Source: Streptococcus vestibularis
Lineage (GTDB): Bacteria; Bacillota; Bacilli; Lactobacillales; Streptococcaceae
Assembly: GCA_010604095.1 (NCBI GenBank)
Contig: JAABLG010000002.1
Coordinates: forward strand, 129,836 to 193,835
Direction of reading: 5' to 3'
DNA length: 64,000 nucleotides
Positions 46,012-52,808 of this stretch are shown here, one piece after another. A model generated the notes under the pieces. The model was not told the origin of the DNA. It saw nothing but the letters and a program-made list of their open reading frames with translations, and ran no database searches. The translations under genes and the position numbers were made by a program. Each line of letters begins with the position of its first letter. Position 1 is the first letter of the stretch.

Positions 46012-46104
46012 GAGCTTTACCTCACTTTTTGACGTTAATCTTTTAAAATTTAGCTTGCGATTTCTGGTGGTATCACTCCCTTGTAGCTATTTTATGCGAC
46101 TCTC

Positions 46105-46137
46105 TTAATCTCCGTTCTTGTAACGCCCTACTGTCAT
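46105..46137 (-). CDS. Mini-ORF 2 of RYKNGD array (10 aa)
   Basis: MTVGRYKNGD, the shortest copy, preceded by TAAGGAGTGTAGCAGT. Core codons CGT TAC AAG AAC GGA GAT. It stops directly after the core. Confidence 0.8.
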   Translation of the reverse strand: MTVGRYKNGD

Positions 46138-46201
46138 ACTGCTACACTCCTTAGAGACCAATTGTAAAGTTTTTGTTTTGCCTACTGTTTTATTAGAGAG
46201 C

Positions 46202-46243
46202 TCAGTCTCCATTTTTATACCTTGAAATATTGATCGTCACCAT
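46202..46243 (-). CDS. Mini-ORF 1 of RYKNGD array (13 aa)
   Basis: MVTINISRYKNGD, the first unit after the promoter, with AAGGAGGTAGTAGCC before the ATG. It stops directly after the core. Confidence 0.8.
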   Translation of the reverse strand: MVTINISRYKNGD

Positions 46244-46286
46244 GGCTACTACCTCCTTGATGAATCCTTATCTTCTTTACAGTTTT

Positions 46287-46315
46287 ATTATAATGTAAAC
46301 GCTTACTTTTGTCAA
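46287..46315 (-). promoter_or_regulatory. Consensus promoter with embedded cre-like site, driving the mini-ORF array
   Basis: On the minus strand, -35 TTGACA (46315-46310), exactly 17 nt, -10 TATAAT (46292-46287). The spacer contains TGTAAACGCTTACT (46294-46307, plus strand), which fits the CcpA cre consensus TGWAANCGNTNWCA except at the last base. Strong transcription with repression during growth on preferred sugars is expected. Confidence 0.85.
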
Positions 46316-46359
46316 TCTTTTAACTCGAAAACGCAAGATTTTTTGAAAAAAGATTTCTT

Positions 46360-46374
46360 TGCTACAATAGAGAC
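46360..46374 (+). promoter_or_regulatory. Leaderless extended -10 promoter of mutY
   Basis: TGC-TACAAT (-10 at 46363-46368), 6 nt, then the ATG at 46375. Initiation about 7 nt after the -10 would fall on or next to the A of ATG. No Shine-Dalgarno is present. Confidence 0.7.
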
Positions 46375-47526
46375 ATGTTAGATTTAAAAGATTACGGCAT
46401 CATCATGTGGGATGCTGAGAAGATTGCTTCCTTCCGTCGCACGCTCCTCGACTGGTACGATCGTGAAAAACGTGATTTACCTTGGCGTAGGACCAAAAAT
46501 CCTTATTATATCTGGGTCAGTGAAATCATGCTACAACAAACCCAGGTACAGACTGTCATTCCTTATTACGAGCGCTTCTTAGACTGGTTCCCTTCCGTTA
46601 GGGATCTGGCTGAAGCTCCAGAAGAAAAACTCCTCAAGGCCTGGGAAGGATTGGGTTACTATTCACGTGTCCGAAACATGCAAAAGGCTGCCCAGCAAAT
46701 CATGGATGACTTTGATGGTCAGTTTCCAGATACATATGAAAACATTGCCAAACTCAAGGGCATCGGACCCTATACTGCTGGTGCTATTTCTAGCATCGCT
46801 TTTGGACTCCCAGAGCCCGCTGTTGATGGTAATGTTATGCGGGTTATGGCCCGTCTCTTTGAGGTTAACTACGATATCGGAGACCCCAAAAATCGTAAAA
46901 TTTTCCAAGCAATCATGGAGATTCTAATTGACCCTAACCGACCCGGCGACTTTAATCAGGCCCTTATGGACCTCGGGACCGATATTGAATCTGCCAAAAA
47001 TCCAAGACCAGACGAAAGCCCTATTCGCTTTTTCTGTGCAGCCTATCTCAACGGAACCTATGACAAATACCCCATCAAATTACCTAAGAAAAAGCCCAAG
47101 CCAATGCAAATTCAGGCTTTTGTTATCAGAAATATGAAGGGTGAATTTCTGCTCGAAAAAAATATCGAGGGGCGCCTACTAGGTGGTTTCTGGTCCTTCC
47201 CTATCATGGAGACGGACTTTATTGGCCAACAACTCAGTCTTTTTGAAAACGATAATTATGTCCTCGAAACCGTTTCACAAAAAGCTATTTTCGAGGAAAA
47301 TTACGCCCTCAAACCAGACTGGACAGATAATGGTTTTACACCTGTAAAACATACCTTCAGCCACCAAAAATGGACCATCGAGATGGTGGAAGGTAGTGTT
47401 AAAGACGATAAACTCATTACCGATAAGGAGCTATGCTGGGTAGCAGCTGAGGACTTCGACCAGTTCCCAATGGCCACTCCACAAAAGAAAATGATTAAAA
47501 CTTATGAAGACAGCAAAAAAGGATAG
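46375..47526 (+). CDS. mutY: A/G-specific adenine glycosylase (cluster-less MutY)
   Basis: The 383-aa base-excision enzyme removes adenine opposite 8-oxoG. It has catalytic Glu50 in SEIMLQQT, the helix-hairpin-helix/GPD region GIGPYTAGAISS with Asp151 (AVDGNVM) and a C-terminal NUDIX-like 8-oxoG recognition domain (about 245-370). The four cysteines that hold the 4Fe-4S cluster in most MutY proteins are absent (the region reads DLGTDIESAKNPRPDES). This cluster-less form is known from lactic acid bacteria. The start matches pneumococcal MutY (MLDLK). Confidence 0.95.
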   Translation: MLDLKDYGIIMWDAEKIASFRRTLLDWYDREKRDLPWRRTKNPYYIWVSEIMLQQTQVQTVIPYYERFLDWFPSVRDLAEAPEEKLLKAWEGLGYYSRVRNMQKAAQQIMDDFDGQFPDTYENIAKLKGIGPYTAGAISSIAFGLPEPAVDGNVMRVMARLFEVNYDIGDPKNRKIFQAIMEILIDPNRPGDFNQALMDLGTDIESAKNPRPDESPIRFFCAAYLNGTYDKYPIKLPKKKPKPMQIQAFVIRNMKGEFLLEKNIEGRLLGGFWSFPIMETDFIGQQLSLFENDNYVLETVSQKAIFEENYALKPDWTDNGFTPVKHTFSHQKWTIEMVEGSVKDDKLITDKELCWVAAEDFDQFPMATPQKKMIKTYEDSKKG

Positions 47527-47546
47527 CATTGAGTGCTACCCTTTTT
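47521..47546. terminator. Bidirectional terminator, mutY / 42-aa peptide gene
   Basis: GGATAGCA/TGCTACCC stem with T-tracts on both sides; it overlaps the mutY stop and closes the convergent small gene. Confidence 0.88.
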
Positions 47547-47547
47547 C

Positions 47548-47676
47548 TTATGCGTCAAGTTTAGCGTGCTTACGACCACGCAAGGCAAGGTATACTTTTG
47601 AAAGAACTACTCCCGAAAAAATATCAAACAAGTCCAAATAAGTCACATTTTTTGACATCAAAATTGCAATCATCAT
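47548..47676 (-). CDS. ComR-box controlled 42-aa peptide (no double-glycine leader)
   Basis: The peptide starts MMIAILMSKNVTYLDLFDIF and ends in a basic ALRGRKHAKLDA tail (42 residues). AAAGGAGCGTCGT precedes the ATG pair. It is monocistronic, driven by the third ComR box, with its own terminator. A hydrophobic N-terminal half and cationic C-terminus are compatible with a leaderless bacteriocin. It has no Gly-Gly leader. Immunity or a competence-linked peptide are alternatives. Confidence 0.7.
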   Translation of the reverse strand: MMIAILMSKNVTYLDLFDIFSGVVLSKVYLALRGRKHAKLDA

Positions 47677-47728
47677 ACGACGCTCCTTTTGATTAAGAAC
47701 TCCTGTCGCTGTCCTCAGTTATGCTTTT

Positions 47729-47773
47729 ATTATAGGTAAGATAGCCAATAAAAAATAGTGACATAAATGTCAC
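47729..47773 (-). promoter_or_regulatory. ComR-box promoter, third copy
   Basis: GTGACAT-AA-ATGTCAC (47758-47773), a 23-nt gap, TATAAT (47734-47729), as in the two copies near 37.2 and 37.7 kb. Confidence 0.85.
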
Positions 47774-47785
47774 TATGGAGAAAAC

Positions 47786-47814
47786 AAAAAAGCCGAAACG
47801 ATTAAATTTCAGCT
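47786..47814 (-). terminator. Terminator of the DUF6287 lipoprotein gene
   Basis: AGCTGAAA/TTTCGGCT stem followed on the minus strand by TTTTTTG. Confidence 0.8.
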
Positions 47815-47823
47815 TGTGAATTT

Positions 47824-48924
47824 TTAGTCTACTTTGTAGAAGAAGTAACTGTCGTCAGTGGTGCCATAAAGTGACTGCCCTACCCAAAGACGCTCCTTGG
47901 TCTTATCAGATTGGTCATCAGCTTTCTCATTTGGTGATGATGTTACAGAACCAGTCAAAGACACTCCTTTTGGTAAGAATGCTATTGCTCCTCCGCCAAC
48001 TCCAACACCAGATTTCGGACCTGTACTCGATTTAAGGTAGCCATCAGTAATTTTACCATATTCAATTGCTACCTTCTCAGTATCACTCACTAACCCATTC
48101 TTATCAAAGGTCATTGTATAGCCTTTGCCATTCTTCCAAGTTCCAGCGATACTTGAGAAATCACCATTCTGAATAGCATTGATGTCCATACCAGTCTCTT
48201 TATTAGACTTACTGTCGCTACTACTATCTTTTGTCTCGTCGCTACTTGAGTCGTCAAAGTCATACCAATCTTCGGAAGATAAATCCAAAGTCTGTTCGTT
48301 ACCTAAGCCAACCTTACTGGCACCATCAGTTGTCTCAGACATACTGAAATCAACCGATTGAAGTTGGTTAAAGACTCCATCCTTGATTTCATAGGTCTCA
48401 GCCTTTGCTTCAGGCTTCATTCTATGAAATAACTGAGAATAAATAATCCCATTTTTATAAAAATGCAATGTGTTCAAGTAACCGCTCTGAGCAAAAGTTC
48501 CAGCACTTATGGCAAATACAGGCTTATCATCATTATCAAGATAATATAGCGCATGAACACTATCAGGAGTACCAATCAAAAGCTCGGCTGAGCCATCATC
48601 GTTGATGTCTACATAGCTATATTGGACTTTTTCACCCACTCTATTGGCTTCAAAAATCGTATTAGTTGAATAAGCTTCCTCAGTTGAGAGGTTGCTTGGA
48701 ACAGCTGATGTATCGCCGTTCAGAGCAATCGGGCGGTAGAGATCCAAGACTGAAGCATAGAGATCATCGTAGCTCACTTCCTCGGTTTCGGACGAATCGC
48801 CACTTACTTGTTCAGACTTAGCAGTACTGTCTTTCGAGCCTGAACCACCCGTATTTGTTGCGTTACAAGCCGTCAGCAAGAATAAACTTGACAGAAGCGC
48901 AAATCCTGTTAATTTCTTTTTCAT
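47824..48924 (-). CDS. Lipoprotein with DUF6287-like C-terminus
   Basis: The 366-aa protein has a lipoprotein signal (MKKKLTGFALLSSLFLLTAC, Cys20), a Ser/Asp/Glu-rich linker, a middle beta domain (about 75-215: VDINDDGSAELLIGT, an FG-GAP-like calcium pattern) and a C-terminal DUF6287-like domain (about 245-366) homologous to the end of the 1177-2931 product. Probably an extracellular surface lipoprotein; function unknown. It is preceded by a terminator (48944-48975) and so is transcribed separately from the 103-aa lipoprotein. Confidence 0.85.
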   Translation of the reverse strand: MKKKLTGFALLSSLFLLTACNATNTGGSGSKDSTAKSEQVSGDSSETEEVSYDDLYASVLDLYRPIALNGDTSAVPSNLSTEEAYSTNTIFEANRVGEKVQYSYVDINDDGSAELLIGTPDSVHALYYLDNDDKPVFAISAGTFAQSGYLNTLHFYKNGIIYSQLFHRMKPEAKAETYEIKDGVFNQLQSVDFSMSETTDGASKVGLGNEQTLDLSSEDWYDFDDSSSDETKDSSSDSKSNKETGMDINAIQNGDFSSIAGTWKNGKGYTMTFDKNGLVSDTEKVAIEYGKITDGYLKSSTGPKSGVGVGGGAIAFLPKGVSLTGSVTSSPNEKADDQSDKTKERLWVGQSLYGTTDDSYFFYKVD

Positions 48925-48943
48925 AACTATCCTTTCATAAGAA

Positions 48944-48975
48944 ACGACCTAACGTTATTTTTAGCGTTAAGTCGT
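48944..48975 (-). terminator. Terminator of the 103-aa lipoprotein gene
   Basis: ACGACCTAACG/CGTTAAGTCGT stem with T-rich flanks on both strands; it lies 17 bp after the stop at 48992. Confidence 0.75.
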
Positions 48976-48991
48976 TTTTGCATAAGTCTAT

Positions 48992-49303
48992 TTATTTTTC
49001 TTTGGTAAACTTAATCGTCACACCACCACCAGAAATAGCTAAAGTATCTCCATCTTGAGTATAGTTATAGGTTGCACCAGTATCAGACTTCATTTTTTTC
49101 TCTTTAGCATTAATTGTAAGTTCTTCTTTAGTCTCTCCCAACCAACTAGATTCACCCGTCATGGTTCCTTTTTTACCATCAACTTTGAGGGTTACATCAG
49201 AACCCATCAACTTTCCTTTATAGGTTCCTTTAGGACCGGAGCTACATGCCACCAAGACCACACTCATGGTTAAAAATAGCAAACCTAAAAATAGTTTTTT
49301 CAT
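48992..49303 (-). CDS. Small lipoprotein
   Basis: The 103-aa product has a lipoprotein signal (MKKLFLGLLFLTMSVVLVAC, Cys20) and a compact beta-rich domain (GTYKGKLMGSDVTLKVDGK, YTQDGDTLAISGGGVTIKF) resembling the small lipocalin-like or DUF-type lipoproteins of Firmicutes. It lies 90 bp after the 191-aa membrane protein gene. Function unknown. Confidence 0.8.
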   Translation of the reverse strand: MKKLFLGLLFLTMSVVLVACSSGPKGTYKGKLMGSDVTLKVDGKKGTMTGESSWLGETKEELTINAKEKKMKSDTGATYNYTQDGDTLAISGGGVTIKFTKEK

Positions 49304-49393
49304 TGTTCTTAATTACTCTCCTTCTTACACAAAATTAATGTTTAAGTCTTTTTATTTAATTTCTATTCTTTTTCAAATATTCATAACTATAAC

Positions 49394-49969
49394 TTACTTA
49401 TTTGATGAATCACTAGCCAAAACTTTAAAAACAACGAATAGGAAAACAACAACTACTACTAGTAAAATAAGAGCACTAATGATAATACTAGCAATTAGCC
49501 ACGCAGAGACTGCAATGAACCAACCATGTTCTTTTATTAGTTCTTCAATTCTTGGGAAATACCCCATTAAACCACCAAAATAACAGATTGCCAATAAATT
49601 AGGAGCAACAAAGAGAGTTGCCATCAAAACACCTTGCCACCAATTAAGATCAGGTGTTATTGTACCTGCGACGGCAATAGTAATTGCACTAAGCAATTGA
49701 TACCAAATAATATTTCCTATTACCAATGTTATTGTGGCTAAAACAAAACCTTTGAGTTTACTCATTGGTTCCTTTACTTGTTCAACCCCTGAAGTATTAT
49801 AATTTTCATATTGTCTATCTTCTGCATTTGATGATACTACATAGTCAGTTTGCTGATTAGAATTAGCTGTTGGCGGAGCAACATAGTCTGTCTTCTGTTC
49901 ATTAGCAGAAGGTGGTGCAACATAGTCTGTTGCTGTCGGTGGTTTTACATAATCATTTTCATTTGTCAT
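49394..49969 (-). CDS. Membrane protein with DYVxPPxA repeats
   Basis: The 191-aa protein has a cytoplasmic tail (1-75) carrying four spaced copies of DYV-x2-P/S (NDYVKPPTA, TDYVAPPSA, TDYVAPPTA, TDYVVSSNA) and three to four membrane helices (about 78-185). It starts 1 bp before the stop side of the AAA protein gene, so the two are cotranslated. The tyrosine/proline repeats could be docking or phosphorylation motifs for the AAA partner; this is inference. Confidence 0.8.
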   Translation of the reverse strand: MTNENDYVKPPTATDYVAPPSANEQKTDYVAPPTANSNQQTDYVVSSNAEDRQYENYNTSGVEQVKEPMSKLKGFVLATITLVIGNIIWYQLLSAITIAVAGTITPDLNWWQGVLMATLFVAPNLLAICYFGGLMGYFPRIEELIKEHGWFIAVSAWLIASIIISALILLVVVVVFLFVVFKVLASDSSNK

Positions 49970-49970
49970 A

Positions 49971-52700
49971 TTATCTCTCCCTCACATTTTCAATATCTTG
50001 ATCTGTAATTGTATTATAGTCAGTACTTCCTTCTCTGTTAACACGTGTTGAAACATATCTAAGCAATCTTTCATTAAAGTTTCTGACCCAGCGACCATTA
50101 CTATGGTCATTTGTTACCGAATAATTCTGGGTAACGACCTCGGCGTAAAGTGCCTCATTAACTTCATAATCTTGCTTATGAAGCCCTAACAAACCAATCT
50201 GTACAATCTCTTCTGGCGTATAATCTTCAAAATCAAACGTTGTTGGAATGCGACTACGAAGACCTGAATTCGTCTCTAAAAATTCGGCCATTTCTTTGGT
50301 ATAACCTGCAAAGATAATAACAATATCTCGTCTATGATCTTCCATAAATTTTAGAATCTCATCAATGGCTTCTTTACCAAAATCGTTTGCACCACCTGAG
50401 CTAAGTGTATAAGCTTCATCAATAAACAAAACTCCACCTAACGCACTTTCCAAGACTTCCTTAGTCTTGATTGCTGTATGACCAATGTAACCGCCCACCA
50501 AATCGCTTCGAGAAACCTCGATAAACTTGTTCTGACTTATTACACCTTTTTGGTAGAGAATACTACCTACAATACGAGCGACCGTTGTCTTGCCTGTACC
50601 TGGATTTCCCAAGAATAGAGAATGTAGCGTTGTATCATCTACAGTACCACCTTGCTCTGCACGTTTTTTATTAAACTCTGCCATGTCAATAAACTGTTTG
50701 ACCTGTTCTTTGACTTTAGAAATACCAATCAAATTATCCAAAGTGACCATGGCATCTTCTTGTCCATCTACACCTTCTTTATATTTATCTTCTTCAAAGA
50801 CTGCATCGATATCCACATTCATGATTGTCTCAATATCTTCTGAATCTTGCTCATTGACGCGGGCAGCAAACGTTTTAACTAATTTCTCATTTAAGTTACG
50901 AATCCATCTACCATTGCTCTTATCAAGCGATACATCATAAGCACGTTTAACATGTTGAGCATAATAATCTGAATTTTCTAGTTTATAACCTCCTTTAGCA
51001 AGGAATGACTTACCTAGTTGGACAATTTCATCATCACTATAATCTTCAAATATAAAGGTATTTGGAACACGCGACTTTAGACCTGGATTAGTTTGAAGGA
51101 ATTGCTCCATTTCTTTCGTGTAACCCGCAAAGATAATCATTATATCATCACGATTATCTTCCATATATTTCAAGATGGTGTTAATTGCTTCAATACCATG
51201 ATCTACGCCTTGTTTCTTATGCAGAGTATAAGCTTCATCAATAAATAAGATGCCACCTTTAGCCTTTTCTAATAAACGTTGAGTTTGTTCAGCAGTACCG
51301 CCCACATTAGACGAAATCAAATCAGATTCTGTCGCTTCAACAAATCGGAAAGAATCGCCTGACAATACTCCATTTTGATAGAGAACCTCACCTAACAAAC
51401 GAGCTACTGTAGTCTTACCTGTACCTGGATTTCCCATAAAAACAGAATGAAGTGTCTGCTTTTCAGGCGGTAATCCCTTTTCAATACGCTTTTTGTTGAA
51501 GTCAACCATACGAACCATCTTTTTAATCTCTTGCTTAACCTTATCAAGACCAACAAGATTATTTAGTTCCTCAAGAGCATTATTTTCATTTTCTTTCGGT
51601 TGAATCTGTACTTCGGAAGTTTCTAAAACATACTTACTATCATCGGAAATCTCATAATTTAAATCTGCGATATCTCCTTCGGGATAGCTCAGATTTTTTA
51701 TTTGAAGATAGGAAGAACTCGACACACGACAGTTAGGCTCAACACTACGATGAAGGACTAAACAATCGGCAAAGATTGCACTGTTATCATTTAATTCTAA
51801 ATCTATCTTTTCGCTGTTATTTCCAAGAAAATTAATCTCACCTCTAAAAACACCAAAAGATTTTTCGTTTAAGAGTATAATATCAGTAATTGTTGTTTGC
51901 TCTAAGTACACTTGACTTGAATAAGTATTTATTGACGTAATTCTGTCATTTTGAGACGAAAATAATACATTTTCAGACAAGTTAATTGAATTTATATAGT
52001 TTGGTTGTACCATTGATGTCGACTCAGAAGCCCAGACAACATTTTCTAACCAAATCAAAGGAAGATTATTTTGAGTATTTCCACCTTTAATTGTTGAGCT
52101 TTTTACCGTTATTCTAGAGTCAGTAGCACAAATTGCATTTTTAGTATAATGCTCCAAGTGAACACTGTTCATCATCATTCTAGACCCTTGCTCTAAATCT
52201 AATTGACCCAAAATTCTAGAATTTTCAATGATTAACTCTGAGGAAAAAACACCAACTGTCGTAGTTGAGCCATTAACCACCTTCATCCCTACTTCATTCA
52301 GATGAAGCTTAGCGTTATTGCTTGCATAAAGTAAGAACTTCTCATTGTTTAAAATTTGCTCTTCAAAATAAATATTCGTACAAAAAACATCTGCCCCATT
52401 TGTTACAGAAAGAGCAACTCTATTATCACTCGTTTTAAACCATAGATTTTCAAAGGTCACCTTCGCTCCATTTGTCACATCAAAATATGCGTTAAGAACA
52501 TTATGAAAAGTACTGTTACCTGCTTTCTTTTCCACGTGTCCAACAAAGTGTAGGTCCTTTTCAATTACCTGTACACTGAAAGATGGAAGCTCATATGTAT
52601 ATCCTTTATCAAACTCAATGATATCACCATTTTTAGCAGCATTGTAGGCATCAGTAAAATTCCAACAATTGCTACCTGTACCCACTAAATATCGTGCCAT
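49971..52700 (-). CDS. Beta-helix protein fused to two CbxX/CfxQ-type AAA+ ATPases
   Basis: The 909-aa protein combines an N-terminal right-handed beta-helix-like region (about 20-350: many short N/S-rich turns such as NLWFKTSDNRVALSVTNGADV) with two AAA+ modules. The first has Walker A GNPGTGKTT (423-431) and Walker B GGILFIDEAYTL (482-493). The second has Walker A GNPGTGKTT (698-706) and a matching GGVLFIDEAYTL. The modules belong to the CbbX/SpoVK/EccA class. No signal peptide, so cytoplasmic. EccA-like AAA proteins act with type VII secretion, but no ESX genes are visible here. A remodeller with a built-in recognition scaffold is inference. Confidence 0.88.
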   Translation of the reverse strand: MARYLVGTGSNCWNFTDAYNAAKNGDIIEFDKGYTYELPSFSVQVIEKDLHFVGHVEKKAGNSTFHNVLNAYFDVTNGAKVTFENLWFKTSDNRVALSVTNGADVFCTNIYFEEQILNNEKFLLYASNNAKLHLNEVGMKVVNGSTTTVGVFSSELIIENSRILGQLDLEQGSRMMMNSVHLEHYTKNAICATDSRITVKSSTIKGGNTQNNLPLIWLENVVWASESTSMVQPNYINSINLSENVLFSSQNDRITSINTYSSQVYLEQTTITDIILLNEKSFGVFRGEINFLGNNSEKIDLELNDNSAIFADCLVLHRSVEPNCRVSSSSYLQIKNLSYPEGDIADLNYEISDDSKYVLETSEVQIQPKENENNALEELNNLVGLDKVKQEIKKMVRMVDFNKKRIEKGLPPEKQTLHSVFMGNPGTGKTTVARLLGEVLYQNGVLSGDSFRFVEATESDLISSNVGGTAEQTQRLLEKAKGGILFIDEAYTLHKKQGVDHGIEAINTILKYMEDNRDDIMIIFAGYTKEMEQFLQTNPGLKSRVPNTFIFEDYSDDEIVQLGKSFLAKGGYKLENSDYYAQHVKRAYDVSLDKSNGRWIRNLNEKLVKTFAARVNEQDSEDIETIMNVDIDAVFEEDKYKEGVDGQEDAMVTLDNLIGISKVKEQVKQFIDMAEFNKKRAEQGGTVDDTTLHSLFLGNPGTGKTTVARIVGSILYQKGVISQNKFIEVSRSDLVGGYIGHTAIKTKEVLESALGGVLFIDEAYTLSSGGANDFGKEAIDEILKFMEDHRRDIVIIFAGYTKEMAEFLETNSGLRSRIPTTFDFEDYTPEEIVQIGLLGLHKQDYEVNEALYAEVVTQNYSVTNDHSNGRWVRNFNERLLRYVSTRVNREGSTDYNTITDQDIENVRER

Positions 52701-52763
52701 TGCTCCCCTCCTAATTACTTATGTATATATTTAGTATCATAAAGCTCTTTTAACACTAGACTA

Positions 52764-52792
52764 AATAATCTCATCAAATTGATGAGATTATT
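52764..52792. repeat. Near-perfect 14-bp hairpin after the metalloprotease gene
   Basis: AATAATCTCATCAA-A-TTGATGAGATTATT. AT-rich with no T-tract; it lies 17 bp past the protease stop and is probably a weak terminator or mRNA end protector. Confidence 0.6.
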
Positions 52793-52808
52793 CAGCTCTT
52801 ACAAGATA

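Larger units (their letters stand above)
45680..46100 (-). repeat. Three decayed units inside the mini-ORF array
   Basis: A shared block (AAAATAGCT-TAAGGAGTGATACC-like) occurs at about 45687-45712, 45939-45962 and 46067-46095 on the minus strand. Each still carries a ribosome-site-like element, but what follows is broken. One reads ATG TAA (start then stop, 45680-45685). One reads ATG CGA GTA GAA TAA (MRVE, 45924-45938). One has ACC in place of ATG. They look like former peptide units. Confidence 0.6.

Noticed and set aside
45592..46243. CRISPR-like array
   Set aside because: The repeated parts are coding cores of varying DNA sequence at irregular spacing, not identical direct repeats.
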